A DNA stretch of 64,000 nt from Saccopteryx bilineata (Eukaryota > Chordata > Mammalia > Chiroptera > Emballonuridae), in contig NC_089490.1 of the NCBI RefSeq assembly GCF_036850765.1, positions 127,624,522 to 127,688,521 of the forward strand. Reading direction: 5' to 3'. The number at the start of each line of letters is the position of its first letter. The stretch's first letter is position 1. A program made the translations under genes and the position numbers. Positions 10,016-19,917 of the stretch are shown here, piece after piece. The notes beneath the pieces are model-generated. The model saw only the letters and a program-made list of their open reading frames with translations. It was not told the origin of the DNA and made no database searches.

Positions 10016-10035
10016 AAAAAGAAAGGGGGCGGGGA
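10016..10035 (+). other. Internal polypurine tract
   Basis: AAAAAGAAAGGGGGCGGGGA closely resembles the purine tract next to the 3' LTR (AAAAAGAAAAGGGGGA at 11,471-11,486). It lies at the boundary between the AT-rich segment and the class I-like segment. It may be a second plus-strand primer or a relic of a former 3' end. Confidence 0.5.
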
Positions 10036-10199
10036 GTCATGTCCTGGAGCTCCTGCAGGTCTACCCTGTTACGCTTTTTACTTCAAACAGTTTATCTTGA
10101 ATGCTGATGTACAAGAGATGCCCAAATTTTTGTCCTGCAAACTACTACCCTTTTTTTTTTACTTTTATTTGATTCCAGCTAATGACACTGTTTTGTTCT

Positions 10200-10870
10200 A
10201 TTCTGAATAGCTCCAGATATATAGGCAGATAGGGACCCTCAAGCCCTTCAGCGAGATCTTCTGAGCATGGCTTTTAAGGTACCAAGAGGCCGAAAAAGCC
10301 CAAAGGAGATCAGGTAAAATACTAGCTCTTGGCATACGCCCTCAGAGGCTCCAACGCTCCAACTGGAACTTCATCAGGGCCCTGCTTCAATAGTGGAAAG
10401 GATGGTCATTTAAGCCAAAGCCTGCCAGGCTTACATGCCTTTGCTGTGAGGAAGAAGGGACACACTGGAAGGTAGGCTTCCCCCTCACTCCTCTAAGGGA
10501 GGGTTCAGTCTCTTCCAGCCCTGCTCCATCCACCTGTGACCTAACCTTGCCCAGAATACTGGGATTTGCCACTGAAGGCTAAAAGGTGCCCAGGGCCGTC
10601 AGCCCCATCTACGACACTGTGGACGAGCCTGGGGTATTTCTTCCAAGTAGCTGGTAGACTGGTCTCATTTACACAAGGGTCATTTAACTAGGTCTTGCCT
10701 GAATATTCAGGTTTTTTATTCTTCCCTCGAAGATCTCTGTTGTGGGTATTGATAGTCCTGTTTTCTGCTGCTTTGATTAATATACAGTCTTTCTTTTATT
10801 CCTCCTGCCTCAATGCCCCACTCATAGTTTAGGCTAGGACCTACTCCTAATTCAGAGCTCCTTTTTTCCT
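10200..10870 (+). pseudogene. Class I (gamma-like) retroviral gag/protease remnant inside the provirus
   Basis: Decayed coding sequence in shifting frames. At 10,383-10,424 a zinc-knuckle-like CFNSGKDGHLSQS is seen, with cysteines replaced by serine. A second knuckle-like CLCCEEEGTHWKVG follows at 10,436-10,477 and then IL-GFATEG before a stop. At about 10,692-10,760 LPEYSG and KISVVGID appear in different frames, resembling the region after the active site in class I endogenous proteases. The order nucleocapsid then protease is right for a gag-pro junction. It differs from the intact class II gag-pro upstream. No LTR or duplication borders it, so it probably travelled with the provirus. The assignment rests on motif recall, not on an alignment. 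Confidence 0.5.
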
Positions 10871-11470
10871 TTTTTGCCAATTTACAAAATTACCTCTGCC
10901 ACCCAGCTTGGTGTATCCCAAGGTTCTCCTCACCACTCCATGGCTGTAAAGCTCCAGTATAGGACCCCTGGGTTCATCTTTCCAGTTTAAAGAAAACGGA
11001 AGCTCCATCTTCATGCGTGCTGCAGATGGCTTTTCCAGTCTACCTGGGTCATTGCCAGCTGGGAAGCAGCGGTCATTGGGACTTTGATGCTAGCTGCAGA
11101 GTGTGGAAGTGTGACAGCAATTCCAGTGCCATGTGGACTTCTCCTGAAAGTGGACTTTTCCTGGACTCCTGCTCCTGTGACAGTTTTTGATGGACTGAGC
11201 TGGGGTTGGGTTGCATTTGCAGAGATTTGGAATGGTGTTGGTGCCAACTTGGACTTGGTGAACACTTTAAGGACATTACTCTTTTATAGATTCTTATTGT
11301 ATTATTAGCTTAAAGAGTTTGCTTAAAGGCTTTAATTACTGTGATGTATTAGTATACTTGTTTTGGGTATCTGTTAGCATTGGCTATACTAATTTTGTGT
11401 TTATTCTGTATTTTCTCCGTCTGCCTCCAAATTAGAAAATCAGATGAGTGCAAATCTCCGCACACAAATT
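10871..11470 (+). other. Provirus 3' segment before the polypurine tract
   Basis: No recognised protein. A 74-codon frame lies at 11,084-11,308 and contains IPVPCGLLLKVDF and GLSWGWVAFAEIW; it has no family I can name. The remainder is AT-rich and leads into the purine tract. Whether it derives from env, from the class I donor or from elsewhere is undetermined. Confidence 0.4.
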
Positions 11471-11486
11471 AAAAAGAAAAGGGGGA
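11471..11486 (+). promoter_or_regulatory. Polypurine tract
   Basis: AAAAAGAAAAGGGGGA, two bases before the 3' LTR. It would prime plus-strand DNA synthesis during reverse transcription. Confidence 0.9.
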
Positions 11487-11488
11487 TA

Positions 11489-11917
11489 TGTTGTGGACCG
11501 GTAATGGCAAAAAGCCATTATAGATTCAAGGCTTGGCAGGGGGCTTAAGTTCTACCCCCTCCATCTCCATATTTGGCTTTGATGCTCTGTGTTTGCACCC
11601 ACTCCCCTTCCTTCCTTGGGTTGCAGGAAGCAATATACATACCCTTCCTCTGACTCTTTGTTTTCAGATGTTTGTAAAATTCACTAATGTATACTGTTTT
11701 TGCCTTGGGAGAGTTCCTGTCTTAGCCTTTGATGTGCAACTTTGTATCAGGGTCCTTGATTTGCATAGGTCCATATAATAAAGCGAACTGAGGCTGTGAG
11801 GCACTCAGATGCTGCCAGGCAGTTTGAGGAGTCCTCCCGGTCCCATCGGTTTTGTTCTGACAAAGTGTGTTTCCTTAATTCCGCACCGTTATTTGGAAGC
11901 TGCGCTAGTCCGCGGCA
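11489..11917 (+). repeat. 3' LTR
   Basis: 429-bp LTR, identical to the 5' LTR except for A to G, one extra A, and G to A near the right end. AATAAA lies at 11,777-11,782. It ends GCGGCA and is followed directly by the duplication GATGAG at 11,918-11,923. Confidence 0.95.
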
Positions 11918-11923
11918 GATGAG

Positions 11924-14497
11924 CATCTTTTCATATATCTGTTGGCCATTTGTATTTCTTCCTGGGAGAAATGCTGTTCATGTCCTCTTCCCATTTTTTT
12001 ATTGAATTGTTTCTTGTTTGTTGTTGAGTTTTATGAGTTCTTTGTATATTTTGGATATTAAGCCCTTATCTGTGCTGTTGTTTGAAAATATCATTTTCCA
12101 TTTAGTTGGCTGTCTGTTTGTTTTGTTGTCAGCTTCTTTTGCTGTGCAAAAGCTTCTTAATCTGATGTAGTTCCATTCATTTATCTTTGCCTTCACTTCT
12201 CTTGCCTTTGGAGTCAAATTCATAAAGTGCTCTTTGTAACTAAGGTCCATGAGTTTAGTACCTGTGTTTTCTTCTATGTAATTTATTGTTTCAGGTCTTA
12301 TATTTAGATCTTTGATCCATTTTGAATTAATTTTAGTACAAGGGGACAAACTGTAGTCGAGTTTCATTCTTTTGCATGTGGTTTTCCAGTTTTCCCAGCA
12401 CCATTTGTTAAAGAGGCTTTCTTTTCTCCATTGTGTGTTGTTGGCCCCTTTATCAAAAATTATTTGACCATATACATGTGGTTTTATTTCTGGACTTTCT
12501 ATTCTGTTCCATTGGTCTGAGTGTCTATTTTTCTGCCAATACCATGCTGTTTTGATTATCATGGCTCTATAATATAATTTGAAGTCAGGTATTGTAATGC
12601 CCCCAGCTCTGTTTATTTTCCTTAGGATTGCTCTGGCTATTTGGGGTTTTTTATACTTCCATATAAACCTGATGGTTTTTTGTGCCATTTCCTTAAAAAA
12701 TGACATTGGAATTTTGATGGGAATTGCATTAAATTTGTATATTGCTTTGGGTAACAAAGTCATTTTGACTATATTTATTCTTCCTATCCAAGAACAAGGA
12801 ATATTTTTCCATTTCATTGTAAATTTTTTTATTTCCTTTAACAATGCTTTGTAGTTTTCATGATATAGGTCCTTTATGTTCTTTGTTATGTTTATTCCTA
12901 GATATTTCTTTTTTTTGTTGCAACCATGAAGGGGATTGTTTTTTTGAGCTCGTTTTCTGATGTTTCATTGTTGGCATATAGGAAGGCAACGGACTTTTTT
13001 TTTTTTTTTTGTATTTTTCTGAAGCTGGAAATGGGGAGAGACAGTCAGACTCCCGCATGTGCCCGACCGGGATCCACCCGGCACGCCCACCAGGGGGCAA
13101 CGCTCTGCCCACCAGAAGGCGATGCTCTGCCCCTCCGGGGCGTTGCTCTGCCGTGACCAGAGCCACTCTAGTGCCTGGGGCAGAGGCCAAGGAGCCATCC
13201 CCAGCGCCCGGGCCATCTTTGCTCCAATGGAGCCTTGGCTGCAGGAGGGGAAGAGAGAGACAGAGAGGAAGGAGGGGGTGAGGGTGGAGAAGCAAATGGG
13301 CGCTTCTCTTTTGTGCCCTGGCCGGGAATCGAACCCGGGTCCCCCGCACGCCAGGCCAACGCTCTACCGTTGAGCCAACCAGCCAGGGCCAGCAACGGAC
13401 TTTTGTATATTAATTTTGTATCCTGCGACCTTACTGTATTGGTTTATTGTTTCTAGTAGTCTTTTTGTGGAGTCTTTGGGGTTTTCGATGTGTAGGATCA
13501 TATCATCTGCAAAAAGTGAAACCTTTACTTCTTCTTTCCCAATATGAATGCCTTTTATTTATTTCTCTTGTCTGATTGCTCTGGCTAGAACTTCTGCACT
13601 ACGTTGAATAAGAGTGGATAGAGTGGACAACCTCGTCTTGTTCCTGATTTTAGGGGAAAAGTCCTCAGTTTTATGCCATTTAATATGATGTTAGCTGATG
13701 GTTTATCATAGATGGCCTTTATTATGTTGAAATATTTTCCTTCTATACCCATTTTGTTGAGAGTCTTAAACATAAAATTGTGTTGTATTTTATCAAAAGC
13801 CTTTTCTGCATCTATTGATAAGATCATGTGGTTTTTGTTCTTTGTTTTGTTGATACATTAACTGTTTTATGTATGTTGAACCATCCTCGTAATTCTGGAA
13901 TGAATCCCACTTGATCATGATGAATTATTTTTTTAATGTGTTGTTGTATTCAATTTGCTAGTATTTTGTTTAGTATTTTAGTATCTGTATTCATTAGAGA
14001 TATTGGTCTATAGTTTTCTTTTTTTGTGTTGTCCTTGCCAGGTTTTGGTATGAGGGTTATGTTGGCCTCATAAAATGTGTTTGACAGTATTGCTTCTTCT
14101 TCAATTTTTTTGGAAGACTTTGAGTAGAATAGGAACCAAGTCTTCTTTGAATGTTTGATAGAATTCACTAGTATAGCTGTCTGGCCCTGGACTTTTATTT
14201 TTGGAGATTTTTAATAGTTATTTCTACTTCCTCCCTGCTTATGGGTCTGCTTAGGCTTTCTGCTTCTTCATGACTCATTCTAGGAAGATTGTATTATTCT
14301 AGGAATTTATCTATTCTTCTATATTGTTAAATTTGGTGGCATATAGTTTTTCATAGTATTCTACAATAATTCTTTGTATATCTATGATATCTGTGGTGAT
14401 TTTTTCCTCTTTCGTTTTGGATTTTGTTTATATGAGTTCTTTCTCTTTTTTCCTTGGTGAGTCTTGCCAAGGGTTTGTCAATTTTGTTGATCTTTTC
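11924..14497 (-). pseudogene. L1-A ORF2 remnant, C-terminal and RT part
   Basis: Minus-strand ORF2 of L1-A between the provirus and L1-B. A 281-codon open piece (11,999-12,844) matches the region after the RT core, with [16 protein letters not shown]. Further pieces at 13,585-13,827 and 13,950-14,168 carry the [20 protein letters not shown] and [10 protein letters not shown] motifs of the L1 reverse transcriptase. Frameshifts separate them and a SINE interrupts at 12,999-13,391. It is collinear with L1-B ORF2. Confidence 0.85.
12999..13391 (-). repeat. Long bat-type tRNA SINE
   Basis: Complete antisense copy with a T15-type left end and the tRNA head on the right. Exact 13-bp duplication GCAACGGACTTTT at 12,986-12,998 and 13,392-13,404. 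Low divergence indicates a recent copy. Confidence 0.92.
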
Positions 14498-14788
14498 TTT
14501 TTTTTTTTTTCTTTTTTTTTTTTTTTAATAAATTTTTATTAATGGTAATGGGATGACATTAATAAATCAGGGTACATATATTCAAAGAAAACATGTCTAG
14601 GTTATTTTGTCATCAAATTATGTTGCAAACCCCTCGCCCAAAGTCAGATTGTCCTCCGTCACCCTCTACCTAGTTCTCTATGCCCCTCCCCCTCCCCCTA
14701 ACTCTCTCCCTCCCTCCCTCCCATGTCCTCCCTCCCCCCCCACCCTTGGTAACCACCACACTCTTGTCCATGTCTCTTAGTCTCATTT

Positions 14789-17700
14789 TTATGTTCCACT
14801 AATGTATGGAATCATGTAGTTGTTTTTTTCTGATTTGCTTATTTCACTCCTTATAATGTTATCAAGATCCCACCATTTTGCTGTAAATGATCTGATGTCA
14901 TCATTTCTTATGGCTGAGTAGTATTCCATAGTGTATATGTGCCACATCTTCTTTATCCAGTCTTCTATTGAAGGGCTTTTTGGTTGTTTCCATGTCTTGG
15001 CCACTGTGAACAGTGCTGCAATGAACATGGGGCTACATGTGTCTTCACGTATCAATGTTTCTGAGGTTTTGGGGTATATACCCAGTAGAGGGATTGCTGG
15101 GTCATAAGGTAGTTCTATTTGCAGTTTTTTGAGGAACCACCATACTTTCCTCCATAATGGTTGTACTACTTTACATTCCCACCAACAGTGAATGAGGGTT
15201 CCTTTTTCTCCACAGCCTCTCCAACATTTGCTATTACCCGTCTTGTTGATAATAGCTAATCTAACAGGAGTGAGGTGGTATCTCATTGTAGTTTTGATTT
15301 GCATTTCTCTAATAACTAATGAAGCTGAGCATCTTTTCATATATCTGTTGGCCATTTGTATCTCTTCCTGGGAGAAGTGTCTGTTCATGTCCTCTTCCCA
15401 TTTTTTTATTGGATTGTTTGTTTGTTTGTTGTTGAGTTTTATGAGTTCTTTGTAAATTTTGGATATTAGGCCCTTATCTGAGCTGTCATTTGAAAATATC
15501 AGTTCCCATATAGTTGGCTGTCTGTTTATTTTGATATCAGTTTCTCTTGCTGAGCAAAAACTTTTAATTCTGATGTAGTCCCATTCATTTATCTTTGCCT
15601 TCACTTCTCTTGCCATTGGAGTCAAGTTCATAAAATGTTCTTTAAAACCCAGGTCCATGATTTTAGTACCTATGTCTTCTTCTATGTACTTTATTGTTTC
15701 AGGTCTTATATTTAGGTCTTTGATCCATTTTGAATTAATTTTAGTACACAGGGACAGGCTGTAGTCGAGTTTCATTCTTTTGCATGTGGCTTTCCAGTTT
15801 TCCCAACACCATTTGTTGAAGAGGCTTTCTTTTTTCCATTGTGTGTTGTTGGCCCCTTTATCAAAGATTATTTGACCATATATATGTGGTTTTATTTCTG
15901 GGCTTTCTATTCTGTTCCATTGGTCTGAGTGTCTATTTTTTTGCCAATACCATGCTGTTTTGATTATCGTGGCCCTATAATATAGTTTAAAGTCAGGTAT
16001 TGTAATGCCCCCAGCTTCATTCTTTTTCCTTAGGATTGTTTTGGCTATTCGGGGTTTTTTATAGTTCCATATAAATCTGATGATTTTTTGTTCCATTTCT
16101 TTAAAAAATCTCATAGGGATTTTGATGGGAATTGCATTAAATTTGTATATTGCTTTGGGTAATATGGCCATTTTGATTATATTTATTCTTCCTATCCAAG
16201 AACAAGGAATATTTTTCCATCTCATTGTATCTTTTTCGATTTCCCTTAACAATGCTTTGTAATTTTCATTATATAGGTCCTTTACGTTCTTTGTTATGTT
16301 TATTCCTAGGTATTTTATTTTTTTTGTTGCAATCGTGAAGGGGATTATTTTTTTGAGTTCGTTTTCTAATATTTCATTGTTGGCATATAGAAAGGCTATG
16401 GACTTTTGTATGTTAATTTTGTATCCTGCGACCTTACTGTATTGGTTTATTGTTTCTAATAATCTTTTTGTGGAGTCCTTCGGGTTTTCGATGTATAGGA
16501 TCATATCATCAGCAAAAAGTGATAGCTTTACTTCTTCTTTTCCGATATGGATGCCTTTTATTTCTTTGTCTTGTCTGATTGCTCTGGCCAGAACTTCTAG
16601 CACCACGTTGAATAAGAGTGGAGAGAGTGGACAACCCTGTCTTGTTCCTGATTTAAGGTAGAAAGTCCTCAGTTTTATGCCGTTTAATAGGATGTTGGCT
16701 GATGGTTTATCATATATGGCCTTTATCATGTTGAGATATTTTCCTTCTATACCCATTTTGTTGAGAGTCTTAAACATAAAATTGTGTTGTATTTTATTGA
16801 AAGCCTTTTCTGCATCTATTGATAAGATCATGTGGTTTTTGTTCTTTGTTTTGTTGATATGGTGTATTACGTTAACCGTTTTGCGTATGTTGAACCATCC
16901 TTGAGATTCTGGGATGAATCCCACTTGATCATGATGTATTATTTTTTTAATATGTTGTTGTATTCGGTTTGCCAGTATTTTGTTTAGTATTTTAGCATCT
17001 GTATTCATTAGAGATATTGGTCTGTAGTTTTCTTTCTTTGTGCCATCCTTGCCAGGTTTTGGTATGAGGGTTATGTTGGCCTCATAAAATGTGTTTGGAA
17101 GTATTGCTTCTTCTTCAATTTTTTGGAAGACTTTGAGTAGAATAGGAACCAAGTCTTCTTTGAATGTTTGATAGAATTCACTAGTATAACCGTCTGGGCC
17201 TGGACTTTTATTTTTGGGGAGATTTTTAATAGTTTTTTCTATTTCCTCCCTGCTTTTCTGCTTCTTCATGACTCAGTCTAGGAAGGTTGTATTGTTCTAG
17301 GAATTTATCCATTTCTTCTAGATTGTTGTATTTGGTGGCATATAATTTTTCATAGTATTCTACAATAATTCTTTGTATTTCTATGATGTCTGTGGTGATC
17401 TCTCCTCTTTCATTTTGGATTTTATTTATTTGAGTCCTGTGTCTTTTTTCCTTGGTGAGTCTTGCCAAGGGTTTGTCAATTTTGTTGATCTTTTCAAAGA
17501 ACCAGCTCCTTGTTTTATTGATTTTTTCTATAGTTTTTCTGTTCTCTATTTCATTTATTTCTGCTCTGATTTTTATTATCTCCTTTCTTTGGCTGGTTTT
17601 GGGTTGTCTTTGTTCTTCTTTTTCTAGTTCCTTAAGGTGTGAAGTTAAGTGGTTTACTTCGGCTCTCTCTTGTTTGTTCATATAGGCCTGAAGTGATATG

Positions 17701-18596
17701 AACTTTCCTCTTATTACTGCTTTTGCTGCATCCCAGAGATTCTGATATGTCGTATTTTCATTTTCATTTGTCTGTATATATCTTTTGATTTCTGCACTTA
17801 TTTCTTCTTTGACCCATTCATTTTTTAGAAGTATGTTGTTTAGTTTCCACATTTTTGTGGGGTTTTCCCCCTCTTTTTTGCAGTTGAATTCTAGTTTCAA
17901 GGCTTTATGATCAGAAAATATGCTTGGTACAATTTCAATTTTTCTAAATTTGCTGATATTGTCTTTGTGGCCCAACATATGGTCAATTCTTGAGAATGTT
18001 CCATGTACACTAGAGAAAAATGTATACTCTGTCGCTTTGGGATGAAGTGTCCTGTAGATGTCTATCATATCCAGGTGTTCTAGTATTTCGTTTAAGGCCA
18101 CTATATCTTTATTGATTCTCTGTTTGGATGACCGATCTAGAGCCATCAGCGGTGTATTGAGGTCTCCAAGTATGATTGTATTTTTGTTAGTTTTTGTTTT
18201 AAGGTCAATAAGTAGCTGTCTTATATATTTTGGTGCTCCTTGGTTTGGTGCATATATATTAAAGATTGTTATGTCTTCTTGATTCAACTTCCCCTTAATC
18301 ATTATGAAATGACCATTTTTGTCTCTGAGTACTTTTTCTGTCTTGTAGTCAGCATTATTAGATATGAGTATTGCTACACCTGCTTTTTTTTGGGTGTTGT
18401 TTGCTTGGAGTATTGTTTTCCAGCCTTTCACTTTGAATTTGTTTTTATCCTTGTTGCTTAGATGTGTTTCTTGTAGGCAGCATATAGTTGGATTTTCTTT
18501 TTTAATCCATTCTGCTACTCTGTGTCTTTTTATTGGTAAGTTTAATCCATTTACATTTAGTGTAATTATTGACACTTGTGGGTTCCCTACTGCCAT
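14789..18596 (-). pseudogene. L1-B ORF2 (endonuclease and reverse transcriptase), one frameshift
   Basis: The product nicks target DNA and reverse-transcribes L1 RNA. The N-terminal piece (18,596-17,226, 456 codons) is the AP-type endonuclease with LNVNGLN, CLQETH, GDLNTPL and SDHKALKLE. The C-terminal piece (17,269-14,789, 826 codons) has the RT with [18 protein letters not shown] and FADD, and a cysteine-rich end CWRGCGEKG...HCWWEC. The two overlap in different frames near 17,255. Compared with L1-A at 14,241-14,257, L1-B lacks 17 nt there, which explains the break. The combined length is close to the usual L1 ORF2 size (about 1,275 residues). ATG 18,594-18,596 is the natural start. Confidence 0.92.
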
Positions 18597-18921
18597 TTTA
18601 TAAATTGCTTTCTGTTAGTTTTGTATCTAGTTTGATTCTTCTCTTTTGTTTTTCTATCATTTGTTTTTGTTTGTTTGTGTTCCATACTTCTTTCCTCTGT
18701 TGCTACCTTTTTTAAGTCAAGTGTTTTTGTGGTGGTTTTTTTAAGGGTGGTTACCATTAAGTAATGAAAAGGGTACCTACCATATTCATTGTAGTACCCT
18801 ATCTTATAAGTATTTCTGCACTTCATCATCCTTTGCTACTGTTAATCTCCATCCTCTCCCCCCTTTTTTTCCTTTGTTGTCACAGTTTAAGTTTGGTTTT
18901 ATTGTGTTCTTGGTGGAGCTG

Positions 18922-19917
18922 TTACTTGTGGTGTTGTTTTCTTTTGTTCTTTGAATCTGGTTGGAAAACCCCCCTTAGTATTTCCTGGAGTGGGGGCTTT
19001 CTGTTGATAAATTCTCTCATCTTTTCTGTATTTGTGAATGTTTTTATATCTCCTTCATACTTGAAGGATAGCTTTGATGGGTATAGTATTCTTGGCTGAA
19101 AGTTCCTCTCTTTCAGGGCTTTAAATATTGGGGTCCACTCTCTTCTAGCTTGTAGAGTTTCTGCTGAGAAATCTGATGATAATCTAATAGGCCTTCCTTT
19201 ATATGTTGTACTCTTCTTTTCCCTGGCTGCCTTGAGAATTTTTTCTTTGTCATTGGTTTGTGTCATCTTTATTATGATGTGCCTTGGAGTGGGTTTGTTG
19301 GGGTTAAGAAAACTTGGTGTTCTGTTTGCTTCTTGAATTTGAGGCTTTAGTTCCTTCCACAGGCTTGGGAAGTTCTCGTCTATTATTTGTTTGAGTATAT
19401 TCTCCATTCCATTTTCTTTCTCTTCTCCCTCTGATATACCTATTATTCTTATGTTATTCTTTCTGATGGAGTCAGACAATTCCTGTAGGGCTTTCTCATT
19501 TTTTATTATTTTTGAGTCTCTTTCTTCTTCTCTCTGTTGTGCCTCAAGTTGTTTGTCTTCTATTTCACTAATCCTATCTTCAATCTGGGCTGTTCTGTTA
19601 GCTAAGCTTGTTACCTCGTTTTTCAGCTCATGAATTGAGTTTTTCATTTCTGTTTGATTTGTTTTTATAGTTTCAATTTCCTTGGTAATATATTCTTTGT
19701 GTTCATTGAGTTGTTTTCTGATCTCCCTATATTGCCTTTCTGTGTTTTCTTGTATATCTCTGAGTATTTTTAAGATTTCTATTTTAAATTCTCTGTCATT
19801 TAGCTCCAAGGCTTCCAATATGTTAAGTCTTTTCTCCATAGATTTTTCCACATCTATTTGTGTTACCTCTCTTTCTTTTGTATCCATAATATTCGATTTC
19901 CTCTTTCTTATCGGCAT
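18922..19917 (-). CDS. L1-B ORF1 protein (331 aa, intact)
   Basis: RNA-binding nucleic-acid chaperone that coats L1 RNA as trimers. It starts MPIRKRKSN at 19,917. A long coiled coil runs from about residue 25 to 155, rich in heptads such as ENTERQYREIRKQLNEHKEY and SEIEDKQLEAQQ. An RRM-like domain follows with NNIRIIGISEGEE, then the C-terminal domain with KEKILKAAREK, TYKGRPIRLSSDFSAETLQARREW and a basic tail. Length and domain order are those of a complete mammalian ORF1p. It ends at 18,922, about 325 nt before the ORF2 start, a longer spacer than in human L1. No internal stop. Confidence 0.93.
   Translation of the reverse strand: MPIRKRKSNIMDTKEREVTQIDVEKSMEKRLNILEALELNDREFKIEILKILRDIQENTERQYREIRKQLNEHKEYITKEIETIKTNQTEMKNSIHELKNEVTSLANRTAQIEDRISEIEDKQLEAQQREEERDSKIIKNEKALQELSDSIRKNNIRIIGISEGEEKENGMENILKQIIDENFPSLWKELKPQIQEANRTPSFLNPNKPTPRHIIIKMTQTNDKEKILKAAREKKSTTYKGRPIRLSSDFSAETLQARREWTPIFKALKERNFQPRILYPSKLSFKYEGDIKTFTNTEKMREFINRKPPLQEILRGVFQPDSKNKRKQHHK

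Larger units (their letters stand above)
3827..11917 (+). mobile_element. Endogenous retrovirus, betaretrovirus-like, env-less, with class I-like 3' segment
   Basis: An 8.1-kb provirus inserted in L1-A. It has two LTRs that start TG and end CA, a perfect 6-bp duplication GATGAG (3,821-3,826 and 11,918-11,923), a lysine-tRNA primer-binding site, gag, dUTPase-protease, RT-RNase H, integrase and a purine tract before the 3' LTR. Gag and pro overlap in a -1 relation, as in betaretroviruses. No env open frame exists: 9,196-11,470 lacks any long frame, and part of it looks like class I retroviral gag/protease debris. Two breaks (end of pro; RNase H to integrase) mean this copy cannot make full-length Pol. 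The low LTR divergence indicates a recent integration. Confidence 0.95.

Noticed and set aside
9196..11470. A decayed env gene
   Set aside because: No signal peptide, furin-type site, fusion peptide or transmembrane pattern in a single frame was found; the recognisable motifs are gag/protease-like instead.
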